Source of the DNA: Planctomycetota bacterium
GTDB lineage: Bacteria; Planctomycetota; UBA1135; GCA-002686595
Reading direction: 5' to 3'
Assembly (NCBI GenBank): GCA_012959785.1
Contig: DUCM01000020.1
Coordinates: forward strand, 1-64,000
DNA length: 64,000 nt
Shown here: positions 46,970-55,924 of the stretch, in pieces
How positions within the stretch are numbered: position 1 is the stretch's first letter
Layout of the letters: each line of letters starts with the position of its first letter
Program-made: the position numbers and the translations under genes
Notes under the pieces: generated by a model
What the model was told of the DNA's origin: nothing
Database searches by the model: none
What the model saw: only the letters and a program-made list of their open reading frames with translations

Positions 46970-49335
46970 TGAGCGCCCGCGACGAACACGGAGGCGGCGT
47001 CCACGGCGAGGGACCTCCCTGGAGCGAGTTCCGCGTCATCGGCAAACCCCTGCGCAAGGTTGATGGTCTCGCGAAGGCCACTGGCGCGGCGCTCTACACC
47101 GATGACATCGCATTGCCCGGGATGCTGCACGCCAAGACCCTGCGCAGCCCCCACGCCCACGCTCTTATCAAGTCCATCGATACCTCGCGGGCCGAGGCCC
47201 TCGCGGGCGTCCATGCCGTGGTCACCGGCGCCGACTTCGAGATCCCCTACGGCGTGATCCCCTGGACCCAGGACGAGCACGCCCTGGCTCTTCACAAGGT
47301 GCGCTTCGTGGGCGATGAAGTGGCCGCGGTGGCGGCCGTGGACGAAGACACGGCGAACGCCGCCCTGGCCCTGATCGAGGTGGAGTACGAACTGCTACAG
47401 GCCTTCCTCGACCCACACGAAGCCCTCGCCAGCAGCGAACCCCAGATCCACCCCCGGCCCGACCGCACGGGCAACATTTCCAAACATGTCGAGCTCGAGT
47501 TCGGCTCGGTGCAGGCCGGGTTCGAAGCCGCCGAGGAAACGGTCGAGGGCGATTTCTTCTTCCACGCCACGACTCACGCCGCCATCGAACCGCACTGCGC
47601 CCTGGCGAATTTCAGCGAAGAGGGTCTCCTGACTGTCTGGTCCTCGACGCAGATCACCCACTATGTGCACCGCGCCCTGGCGCGGGTGCTGGAAATCAAC
47701 CCCGCGCGCATCCGCGTCATCCAACCCTGCCTGGGCGGCGCCTTCGGCGGCAAATCCGATCCCTTCAGCCTGGAGTTCGTCGTGGCGCGCCTGTCCCAGA
47801 AGACGGGCCGGCCGGTGAAGCTCTTGTGGACCCGCGAGGAGGTGTTTTACGCCCACCGCGGACGCCACGCGATGCACATGCATTACAAGACCGGCGCCAC
47901 CCGCGACGGACGCATCGTAGCCGTGGATGCCAAGCTCCTGATCGACGGCGGCGCCTACTCATCCTTCGGCCTGGTGACGACATACTACGCGGGGCAACTG
48001 CTCACCGGCCCCTACGCGTTTCCCGCCTACCGCTTCGACTCCACGCGCGTCTTCACCAACAAGCCTCCCGCGGGCCCCAAGCGCGGCCACGGTTCGGTGC
48101 AGCCGCGCTTCGCCTTCGAGGTCCAGCTCGACCAGCTGGCGGAGAAGCTGAACATCGACCCGATCGAGATCCGGCGCATCAACTTTGTGGGCGCGGACAC
48201 CCACACAGTCAACGGCCAGCGCATCACCTCGAACGGTTTCCTTGAATGCCTCGAACGAGTCGAGAGCGAGAGCGGTTGGAAGGAACGCCGGGGCAAGCTG
48301 CCCCCGGGCCAGGGCCTGGGCATCGCGGGCTCCATGTACATCTCGGGCACGGCCTACCCGGTCTACCCCAACGACATGCCCCAAGCCGGCATTCAAATCA
48401 AGCTCGATCGCTCGGGGGTGGTGACGGTCTTCACCGGCGGCAACGACATCGGCCAGGGCTCGAACTCCATGGTGGCCTACATCGTGGCCGAGGAACTCGG
48501 TCTCGATCACCGCCTCGTGCGCGTGGTGGCGGCCGACACCGACCTCTGCCCAGTGGACCTGGGAGCCTACTCCTCGCGGGTGACCTTCATGGTGGGCAAC
48601 GCGGCCATCGACGCCGCACGCAAGCTGCGGGCGCAGATCGTGGACTCGCTGGCCGCCGAGTGGGAGGTCGAGCCAGGGCGCGTGCGCCTCGTCGAGGGCC
48701 ATGCCATCGACCTCGAGGATCCCGCTCGCAGCTTGACCTCGGCCGAGGCTTTTCAGATCGCGGAGGTGCGCCTGGGCACCCTGGGCAGCACCGGTTCCTA
48801 CAACGCACCGACCCTCGGCGGGGACTACCGGGGGGGCTCGATCGGGGCCTCGCCGGCCTATTCCTTCACGGCCCATGTGGTCGAGGCCTGTGTCTCCGAG
48901 GAGACCGGCCGCATCACGCTCAAGAACATCTGGATCGCCCACGACTGCGGGCGGGCGCTCAACCCCATGTTGGTGGCCGGCCAGATGGAGGGCTCGGCCT
49001 ACATGGGTGCCGCAGAGGCCTTGATGGAAGAACACACCATTGGGCGCTTTGGTTTGCACAGGGGCCCGAATCTCCTCGACTACCGCCTGCCCACGGCGGC
49101 CGATACCCCCCCGTTGCACGCCCTGATCGTGGAGAGCCTCGACCCCGAGGGACCCTACGGCGCCAAGGAAGCCGGCGAAGGCCCCTTGCACCCGGCCATC
49201 CCCGCCATCTCCAACGCCGTCCACGACGCCCTGGGGATTCGCCTCACCGAGTTGCCCTTCACCCCCGGCCGAGTCCTCGCCGCCCTGCGGAAAAAACGCC
49301 GGAGCTCGGCGCAGAGCGCAGGAGCGATGGGCTGA
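46969..49335 (+). CDS. hcrA: molybdopterin-binding large subunit, 4-hydroxybenzoyl-CoA reductase-like
   Basis: The 788-residue protein has the xanthine dehydrogenase a/b hammerhead (about 30-135, RKVDGLAKATGAALYTDDI) and the Mo-cofactor domain, with GGAFGGKSDPFSLE, KPPAGPKRGHGSVQPRFAFE (typical of the hydroxybenzoyl-CoA reductase branch), GSTGSYNAPTLGG and the catalytic-Glu motif KEAGEGP. Both junctions are 1-base overlaps (TGATG), so the three subunits are cotranslated. Substrate is inferred from the FAD subunit. Confidence 0.8.
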   Translation: MSARDEHGGGVHGEGPPWSEFRVIGKPLRKVDGLAKATGAALYTDDIALPGMLHAKTLRSPHAHALIKSIDTSRAEALAGVHAVVTGADFEIPYGVIPWTQDEHALALHKVRFVGDEVAAVAAVDEDTANAALALIEVEYELLQAFLDPHEALASSEPQIHPRPDRTGNISKHVELEFGSVQAGFEAAEETVEGDFFFHATTHAAIEPHCALANFSEEGLLTVWSSTQITHYVHRALARVLEINPARIRVIQPCLGGAFGGKSDPFSLEFVVARLSQKTGRPVKLLWTREEVFYAHRGRHAMHMHYKTGATRDGRIVAVDAKLLIDGGAYSSFGLVTTYYAGQLLTGPYAFPAYRFDSTRVFTNKPPAGPKRGHGSVQPRFAFEVQLDQLAEKLNIDPIEIRRINFVGADTHTVNGQRITSNGFLECLERVESESGWKERRGKLPPGQGLGIAGSMYISGTAYPVYPNDMPQAGIQIKLDRSGVVTVFTGGNDIGQGSNSMVAYIVAEELGLDHRLVRVVAADTDLCPVDLGAYSSRVTFMVGNAAIDAARKLRAQIVDSLAAEWEVEPGRVRLVEGHAIDLEDPARSLTSAEAFQIAEVRLGTLGSTGSYNAPTLGGDYRGGSIGASPAYSFTAHVVEACVSEETGRITLKNIWIAHDCGRALNPMLVAGQMEGSAYMGAAEALMEEHTIGRFGLHRGPNLLDYRLPTAADTPPLHALIVESLDPEGPYGAKEAGEGPLHPAIPAISNAVHDALGIRLTELPFTPGRVLAALRKKRRSSAQSAGAMG

Positions 49336-50354
49336 TGCTGCGCCTGCCCCAATTCAGCCTGTTGCGGCCGGCGACCCTCGACGAGGCCCTGGCCCTTTCG
49401 GCCGAGCACGGTTCGCGGGCGCAACTGATCGCCGGTGGCACCGATCTCCTGCCAAACATGAAACACGGGCTCTTCGAGCCCGAGTTCCTGATCTCCCTGC
49501 AGGACATCAAAGAACTGCGCGGAATTCGTCGCGCAGAGAACGGCGACCTCTGCCTGGGCGCCATGACCACCCTCGCCAGCCTCGCGGCGAACGACGAGTT
49601 GAACAGGCTTGTGCCCGCCCTGACCCAGGCCGCGGGCCTCGTGGCCGGGCCGCAGATTCGAAGCGCGGCCACCCTGGGCGGCAACATCCTGCTCGACACG
49701 CGCTGCGAGTGGTACAACCAGACCCACTTCTGGCGCCAGGCTCTGGGCTACTGCTTGAAGAAGGACGGCAGCCTCTGCCATGTGATCGAGGGCGGCAAGA
49801 AATGCGTCGCTGCGGCGAGCTGTGACAGCGCACCGGCCCTGATGGTCCTCGATGCGGAACTCGTCTTCGAGAGCGCCAGGGGCAAGCGCCAACTCGCCAT
49901 CCGCGACCTGTGGCGAGCCGACGGCGCGCTGCACCTGGCCCTCGAGCCGGGCGAGATCCTGGTCCGCGTGCGCGTCCCCGCCGCGGCCCTCGGCCGGCTG
50001 GGGGCCTACGGCAAGTTGCGCGACCGCAACTCCATAGACTTCCCGCTTCTGGGCGTGGCGGCGCGCCTGGACATCGACGGGAAGGGGCTCGTTTCCCGCG
50101 CCGAGTTGTGCGTCACGGCCCTGGCGGCGCGGCCCCTGGCGATTGGATTGGGAGGCCTCTTCGATGGTCTCGCCGTGGCCAGCGAGGCCTTCGCAAGGGC
50201 CACGGAAAGAGCTGGCGCCCTGGCCTACAAGCGCTGCCACCCCCTGGCCAACATCCCCGGCGATCCAGAGTGGCGCCGCGAGATGGTGCCCCTGGTGGTG
50301 CGGCGCACCCTGGCGGCGGCGGCTCAGGGTTCGGGGCCCGTGCATCCGGTCTGA
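49335..50354 (+). CDS. hcrB: FAD/[4Fe-4S] subunit, 4-hydroxybenzoyl-CoA reductase beta-like
   Basis: The 339-residue protein of the CoxM/CutM FAD-binding type has GGTDLLPNMKHG and TLGGNI for FAD. It carries an insertion with Cys124, 140, 148 and 157 (DTRCEWYNQTHFW, GYCLKKDGSLCH, GGKKC). The spacing of 16, 8 and 9 residues equals that of the [4Fe-4S] cluster cysteines of 4-hydroxybenzoyl-CoA reductase (HcrB), which ordinary xanthine dehydrogenases lack. The enzyme reductively removes the para-hydroxyl of 4-hydroxybenzoyl-CoA. The family placement is good; substrate is inferred. Confidence 0.82.
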   Translation: MLRLPQFSLLRPATLDEALALSAEHGSRAQLIAGGTDLLPNMKHGLFEPEFLISLQDIKELRGIRRAENGDLCLGAMTTLASLAANDELNRLVPALTQAAGLVAGPQIRSAATLGGNILLDTRCEWYNQTHFWRQALGYCLKKDGSLCHVIEGGKKCVAAASCDSAPALMVLDAELVFESARGKRQLAIRDLWRADGALHLALEPGEILVRVRVPAAALGRLGAYGKLRDRNSIDFPLLGVAARLDIDGKGLVSRAELCVTALAARPLAIGLGGLFDGLAVASEAFARATERAGALAYKRCHPLANIPGDPEWRREMVPLVVRRTLAAAAQGSGPVHPV

Positions 50355-50388
50355 GACGACCGGCCCGCGAACTCCAAGAACGCAGAGC

Positions 50389-50419
50389 GGCGCCGAGGGT
50401 TGATGCAACCCTCGGCGCC
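50389..50419. terminator. bidirectional hairpin between convergent genes
   Basis: A perfect 13-base stem (GGCGCCGAGGGTT and its complement, loop GATGC) lies 34 bases after the hcrB stop and 74 bases before the stop of the giant minus-strand gene. Neither side has a U-run. Confidence 0.6.
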
Positions 50420-50492
50420 TGCAAGCGTCAGGAGCCGCTGTCAGCTCCTTACCTTCAGATTCCCTCGCCAGGGGGGCCCGGGAGGGGGGGCA

Positions 50493-53400
50493 TCAGAGGC
50501 CGTCCAGACCACCGGGATAGAAGCTGCCATTGTCCTGAGTACAGAACTCGAAGGGCAGGTCAGCCACGAATCGGTCGGGGGAGACCATCTCCACGAGCAC
50601 GGCGTAGAAGGCCGGATCCTGGATCGAGGTGGCCGTCGACTGGGCGATACCGCCGTCGATGCGCATCCAGCCTGTTTCAATGTGCTCGGCACCCAGGACC
50701 TCATTCGGGTCATGACTCGTAGATTCGACCAGGAATTCAGAGCTGAACAGGTTCGAGATACCCGCCAGGGCCACGCGATCCCAACAGGTGAAGGTGTACT
50801 CCGTGGAGAACTCCTCCTCGTTGTCGTTGTAGACAAGGAAATCAAGGGTCGTTTCGAAGTGGGCACCGCCTGTCAAGCTGATCATGATCAGCTCGCTTGA
50901 GTAGTCCTCGTTTTGACCAAAGAAGCGCGGGACGCACAGGCTATCTGGGGCCATCTCGTACTCGAGGCCGTCGAGATCGTGGTTGCCGTTGCCGTTCAGT
51001 TCGGTCAGGGGCATGCTTGGGCAGTTAGTACCCGCAGCTCCCCCCACTCCTCGGAACGACACTGCATTGATGCCGTACGAGAACGACTCCAAGCCATCCA
51101 CCACCAAGATCTGGCCGATCAGGTGATTGTAGGCCACAGGTTCATTGGAATTTGAATTTGGGCACAGCGCTGTGATGTAACAGAAGCCGCGTTCCATTTG
51201 AGGATTGTGGAAGTTTGCGATCAGGCTCAGGGTGTCGTTGGCCGTGAGCGTCTCATCGCGCGCGAACTCGGAGCAATCGCTCTCGCTACGGTAGGCGAAT
51301 TTGACCACGATCTCTTGGTCTCCGGTGTTGCTCACCGTGATGACCGAGACCACATCCGCGCGGTTGTCAAACTCCGGAATCAGAAGCAGGCTGCCGGGCG
51401 CACGGCGATCGGCCGTGAGGCAGGGCTGTTCGACGACCTGGATCACAACCTGGGCCGTGTTGGACATGCAAGCAGGCTTGGCGTGGTCCCCCACCTGGTA
51501 GGTGAAGATGCACTCGCCCGAAAAGCCAGGAGCGGGCTCGAAGCGAATCGTGCCGTCGCCGAGGGCTGTGGCCGTGCCGCCGCAGACGGGCTGTTGGATC
51601 ACCAAGGTCGAGGCGCAGTTGAGGCCGTCGCCGCAGGATCCGAGGTCGTCAATGTCAAAGTCATTGTTGCAGACGGGCACATCGACCAGGGTGTCCGTGT
51701 AGGTGCTGGCCATGTCGTCCACTGCCACCGGGCAATCGTTGACCGGTGTGACCGTAATCCAAGCCACCGCCGTGTCACACAAGGGGGTCTTGGGGTCACT
51801 GTCACAGACCTGGTAGGTAAAGCTGGCCTCACCGCAAAACTCAGGGGTCGGGACAAAGGTGACGGTACCACCGACCGAAAGGCCCCCGCTCAGCCTGCCA
51901 TGGGCGGGGTTGGGCGGCGTGATGATGGTCACGCTGGCCGGGTCGACCGGGAAGGTGCACGGCAGCAAGTCGAAGTCCGTATCGTTGTCGAGCAAGGAGA
52001 TCACAATCTGAGTCTCCTCGGGCGTGGTGACATGGTCATCCACGGCCGTGGGGGGGCCGTTGCTGAGGGCGACATTGATCACGATGGGGGCCGCGTTGGA
52101 GCTCAAGCCGGCGGTATCGTTGACGATGTATGAGCCCACGCAATCACCGCAGAAGCCACCGGTGGGTGTGTAGCGTACCTGCCAGCGGCCGCCGAAGAAC
52201 TGCGGCACGAAGGTGCCGCAGGCGGGCTGCATGACGATTTGGATCGGGTTGTTCCCCGCATCGTCGCAAACCATGGGGGCACCGCAACCCGTGGCGTCAT
52301 CGGGGTCTGTGTCGTTGGAGCAGACATCGATCATGAGGCTTTCACCATTGCGCGAGAAATCGTTGTCGATCGTCGCCACAGGGGCTTCGTTGACCGCCGT
52401 CACATCGACGCTGACCGTGGCCACATTGGAGCTTAGACCCTCCTGGTCCTTTACGCTGTAGCTGAACTGACACATACCGCAGGTGCCGATCAAAGGATCG
52501 AATCTCACCTGCCAGCGGCCAGCGGTAAAGACTGTCGAGGCGCTGCCGCACCCGGGCTGGGCAAGAATGGTGATCGGGTTCTTCAGCTGATCGGTGCAGG
52601 TAAGGGCCGCGCCGCAGCCGCTGAACGCATCGGGATCCGAGTCGTTGTCGCAAACATCGATCAGGACGGAGCTGCCCTCAGGGGTGCTGCCTTGATCATT
52701 CTGGGCCAGCGGTGCCTCGTTGACTGGTGTCACATCAACGCTCACCACGGCTGACTTGGAAGTCAGTGCGGGAGTTCCGGAGTCGTCCACGGTGTAACTG
52801 AACTGGCACATGCCGCAGAAGTCAGCCGGCGGGACGAAGTGCGCCTGCCAGCGACCAGCGCTGACGCTGAAGACAAAGCTGACCGTCGCTCCACATCCGG
52901 GGGCGGAGACCAAGCTGAAGGGGTTCTGGCCAGGGTTCGTCAAGTCCAAACCGTCACCACAGCCACTCATGTCATCCGGGTCGCTGTCGTTGTCGCCGAT
53001 ATCGATCAAGATTGGCGAGCCTTCGGCCGTGGTAACGCCGTCACCCCCGGCCGCGGGCGCCTCGTTGACCGCAGTCACATCCACAGTAATCGTGGCCACA
53101 TTGGAGACCAGAGACGGCGTGCCTGTGTCCTGCACTCGGTAGGTGATGAGGTAGGAGCCGCAAACATCTTCAGCGGGGTTGAAGCGTACCTGCCAGCGCC
53201 CGCCATCGAAAACCGTAGTGGCGTTGCCCGCTGAGGGCTGACTGACGATTGTGATCGGATTCGCTGCGGGGGAGAGGCAGTCGAGGCTCGCACCGCAGCC
53301 ACTCGCATCATCGGGATCCGAGTCGTTGTCGCAGACATCGATCAGGACGGAGCTGCCCTCAGGGGTGCTGCCTTGATCATTCTGGGCCAGCGGTGCCTCG

Positions 53401-55238
53401 TTGACTGGTGTCACATCGACTGTCACCAGCGCCGTGCCCGAGGTCAGTGCGGGGCTTCCCGCATCGCGCACGGTGTAGCTAAACTGGCACATGCCGCAAA
53501 AGTCGGCCGGCGGGGCATAGCGCGCCTGCCAGCGGCCAGCGCTGAAGACAAAGCTCAACGCTCCGCCGCAGTCCGGTGCGGAGACCAGCCCGAAGGGGTT
53601 CTGGCCAGGGTTCGTCAAGTCCAAACCGTCGCCACAGCCACTCATGTCATCCGGGTCGCTGTCGTTGTCGCCGATATCGATCAAGACCGGAGAACCTTCA
53701 GCCGTGGAAGCCATGTCGGCCAGGGCCACGGGGACCTCATTGACCGCAGCCACATCCACCGTGATCGTGGCCACATTGGAGACCAGGGGTGGCGTTCCGG
53801 TATCGTGTACCTCGTAAGTGATGAAGAATTGGCCGCAGCTGCCCACAGGGGGATCGAAGCGCATCTTCCAACGCCCGCCGTGGAAGATCACGGCTGCGTT
53901 GCCCGCTGCGGGCCGGTTGACGATCGTGATCGGGTTGTTGGCCACGCCGGGGGTTTGACAATCGAAAGCATCCCCGCAACCTGTCATGGCATCGGGATCG
54001 AAGTCATTCGCGCAGAGATCGATCAGCACGGGAGCGCCTTCCGTTGTGCCCTTGCCGTCGTCGACGGCCACTGGGGGTTCGTTGACCGGCACAACCAGCA
54101 CATCCACCGGGCACGATTGCATGAGGGCGCCTTCGTCGTCACGGACCTCGTAGGTGAATTGGTCTGCGCCGCAGAAGCCTGGATTCGGCGTGTAGAGGAT
54201 GCGGCAGGAAGCATCTGGGCAACTGCTCGCACTGGCGCAACCGGGCAACACCATGGCGCTGCCGTTCAGGGGGCCGCTGCCGGGAGTGATCGTCAGGGTG
54301 GTGCAATCGATCTCGCCATCGAGGTCGATGTCGTTGAAGAGCACATCAATCTCAATCGCCACGGCCTCATCGGTCGTGGCGTTGTCGGCAACACAGATGG
54401 GGGGAATGTTGGGGCAGTAGAAGTAGGTGGCTTCCAACCAGATGCGCGCGCTGGCGCTGAGGTTGATCGAGACATTGGGCGAGAAGGTACCGCCAGCCAG
54501 GCCCGTGGCCGTGGTGTCAAAGGTGACCAGACTGCCGGGGGAACCGATCCAGGCAGGGAGGTCCGCGCCCGAGAGACTCGTGATGGGTTGGCTGAAAATT
54601 TCGTCGTAGGCCACGATCACATGATCTTCCGAGGGAGTGCAGTCACCCACGGACATCCCGCCCATGGTCGTGCCAGGCGTGGCGCAATCGTCAAAGCCAT
54701 CGGCAGCCCCCAGGGAAAAGCCGGATGGGGTGAGCACGCTATCGCCGATGAGTTGCAACGCCGGTGGCAGGCCCGTGACCGGGGGATTGTTGGCCGGATC
54801 CGCCATGGCGGTGCTGATGAAGGTGGCTGTCAGTTGCGCCAAGCCGCAGGAGGGCCCCGTGTTATCCGCGCACATGGAGCCCACGAAACGTGCCTTGTAG
54901 ACCAAGTCAACGCGCATCAAGGTGCCCACATTCGGATCGAACTTGGGAACCCCAAAGCCCTTCGTGGGCACACCGCCCGAGCCCCAATCCAAAGTGCTGA
55001 GGGACACACAGTCGAGGGGATAGCAGCCCAGGCTCGCGGGCAGCGAAGCGGGCGGCGTTCCGTCCAGGCAAGCTGGCGTGCCCGCGAGGGACTGGGCCTT
55101 GACAACAGGCACCAGAACCAAGAGCGACGCAGCAAGGGCTGCTCCGGCCTTGAGCAAACGATAAAACAGGGCACTGCAAGGGGCCGCGGTAGCCCCGTTG
55201 AATGAACGGCTCTCCACCGAAATTCGATTGGCGATCAT
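50493..55238 (-). CDS. giant secreted protein: anchor-type N-domain, nine cadherin-like repeats, PEFDN C-domain
   Basis: The 1581-residue protein has a signal peptide ending near residue 48 (VLVPVVKAQ). Residues about 85-275 form a Cys-rich beta domain like a choice-of-anchor domain. Then come nine Ig/cadherin-like repeats starting at about 279, 388, 502, 615, 727, 842, 952, 1062 and 1169, each with a PPxAxDD-like start, NDxDPD turn and conserved Cys. From 1279 the last 303 residues match two separate secreted proteins nearby (PGSLLLIPEFDNR, LVYNDNEEEF, FTCWDRVAL). It is probably a surface or extracellular protein; the NDxDPD turns suggest Ca2+ binding. Confidence 0.9.
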   Translation of the reverse strand: MIANRISVESRSFNGATAAPCSALFYRLLKAGAALAASLLVLVPVVKAQSLAGTPACLDGTPPASLPASLGCYPLDCVSLSTLDWGSGGVPTKGFGVPKFDPNVGTLMRVDLVYKARFVGSMCADNTGPSCGLAQLTATFISTAMADPANNPPVTGLPPALQLIGDSVLTPSGFSLGAADGFDDCATPGTTMGGMSVGDCTPSEDHVIVAYDEIFSQPITSLSGADLPAWIGSPGSLVTFDTTATGLAGGTFSPNVSINLSASARIWLEATYFYCPNIPPICVADNATTDEAVAIEIDVLFNDIDLDGEIDCTTLTITPGSGPLNGSAMVLPGCASASSCPDASCRILYTPNPGFCGADQFTYEVRDDEGALMQSCPVDVLVVPVNEPPVAVDDGKGTTEGAPVLIDLCANDFDPDAMTGCGDAFDCQTPGVANNPITIVNRPAAGNAAVIFHGGRWKMRFDPPVGSCGQFFITYEVHDTGTPPLVSNVATITVDVAAVNEVPVALADMASTAEGSPVLIDIGDNDSDPDDMSGCGDGLDLTNPGQNPFGLVSAPDCGGALSFVFSAGRWQARYAPPADFCGMCQFSYTVRDAGSPALTSGTALVTVDVTPVNEAPLAQNDQGSTPEGSSVLIDVCDNDSDPDDASGCGASLDCLSPAANPITIVSQPSAGNATTVFDGGRWQVRFNPAEDVCGSYLITYRVQDTGTPSLVSNVATITVDVTAVNEAPAAGGDGVTTAEGSPILIDIGDNDSDPDDMSGCGDGLDLTNPGQNPFSLVSAPGCGATVSFVFSVSAGRWQAHFVPPADFCGMCQFSYTVDDSGTPALTSKSAVVSVDVTPVNEAPLAQNDQGSTPEGSSVLIDVCDNDSDPDAFSGCGAALTCTDQLKNPITILAQPGCGSASTVFTAGRWQVRFDPLIGTCGMCQFSYSVKDQEGLSSNVATVSVDVTAVNEAPVATIDNDFSRNGESLMIDVCSNDTDPDDATGCGAPMVCDDAGNNPIQIVMQPACGTFVPQFFGGRWQVRYTPTGGFCGDCVGSYIVNDTAGLSSNAAPIVINVALSNGPPTAVDDHVTTPEETQIVISLLDNDTDFDLLPCTFPVDPASVTIITPPNPAHGRLSGGLSVGGTVTFVPTPEFCGEASFTYQVCDSDPKTPLCDTAVAWITVTPVNDCPVAVDDMASTYTDTLVDVPVCNNDFDIDDLGSCGDGLNCASTLVIQQPVCGGTATALGDGTIRFEPAPGFSGECIFTYQVGDHAKPACMSNTAQVVIQVVEQPCLTADRRAPGSLLLIPEFDNRADVVSVITVSNTGDQEIVVKFAYRSESDCSEFARDETLTANDTLSLIANFHNPQMERGFCYITALCPNSNSNEPVAYNHLIGQILVVDGLESFSYGINAVSFRGVGGAAGTNCPSMPLTELNGNGNHDLDGLEYEMAPDSLCVPRFFGQNEDYSSELIMISLTGGAHFETTLDFLVYNDNEEEFSTEYTFTCWDRVALAGISNLFSSEFLVESTSHDPNEVLGAEHIETGWMRIDGGIAQSTATSIQDPAFYAVLVEMVSPDRFVADLPFEFCTQDNGSFYPGGLDGL
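52386..53735 (-). repeat. in-frame duplication of a two-domain unit inside the giant gene
   Basis: Repeats 3-4 (residues 502-726) and 5-6 (727-951) are close copies at DNA level, lying head to tail. Long identical stretches occur 675-681 bases apart, for example around 52660 and 53341, and around 52981 and 53656. A 6-base (two-residue) difference lies in repeat 5. The pattern points to a recent duplication of a unit of about 225 residues, while repeats 1, 2 and 7-9 are more diverged. Confidence 0.8.
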
Positions 55239-55924
55239 GGGTTGTTACTGCCCCGCGGGTGCACCATTCCCGGACCATGGCCCGGTGCCAGCGCTCCTGC
55301 GAAACTCTCCTTCCTAAGAGTGTTGCGGGTTTTGTGAGCTTCTTGCGCGGCGCTTCTCGCCTGACGCGAGTCATGCAGCGCTGCTCTGATACTGATTATT
55401 CCCCGTCACGCTTACCAGCCTGCGCGGTCGAGAGACGCACAAGCAAGGGGGAACAAGGGTCATGCTACACCCAACCAAAGCCCGCGGGGCAGGGCAATTC
55501 CCCCTGGAGTTCGCCCTTTGTCGCGGCCATTGGTGCAAGTTCTTTCCTGCTCCTCCCCTATTACTATGTTGCATTTAGAGTGGGGGCTGCGTCCCCCCTT
55601 CCAACTCAAAACAACTTCCTTGTTGGCCTGGTGCTCACTTGAGCCAAGGACTCGGAAAACTCGTTCGAGCGTCCTGGAGAGCTCTTGCCGCTAACAGATC
55701 AAAGGGTTCACGGGGGATCGCTCTCACAAGTCAACACACCTTTGCAACTTGCTAAATAATTCTGTTATTGCCGCCTCGATATCGGGTTACAGGGGTTGCG
55801 CGTTGTTCCAAAAAGGGGTACTTGGAGGGTCTCTCTCCTGTCTCCATCCCGAGAGATCCAGCAGTGAAGACCACCCCGCCATCGCCCACCCCGGCGACGG
55901 CTCCCGATTCCACACCTTGCATCT
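55239..55924. other. intergenic stretch, 686 bases, divergent
   Basis: Between the giant gene and the first beta-propeller gene, both transcribed outward. GC content is visibly lower than in neighbouring genes in the middle part (55540-55660 and 55740-55760). No coding frame is convincing. It should hold both promoters; none was placed. Confidence 0.45.

Noticed and set aside
48246..49334. Upstream extension of the FAD-subunit frame
   Set aside because: It lies within the Mo-subunit gene in another frame. The family start MLRLPQFSLLRPATL lies at 49335.
52386..53735. Regular repeats that could be mistaken for a CRISPR array
   Set aside because: The unit is about 680 bases, in frame and coding; there are no short repeats with unique spacers anywhere in the window.
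53373..55205. 610-codon plus-strand frame opposite the giant surface gene
   Set aside because: The minus strand has a signal peptide and nine regular repeats. The plus frame only mirrors the repeat pattern and has no domain.
55202..55642. 146-codon plus-strand frame in the region left of the first propeller gene
   Set aside because: No signal peptide or domain; composition is irregular, and the frame overlaps the start of the giant gene.
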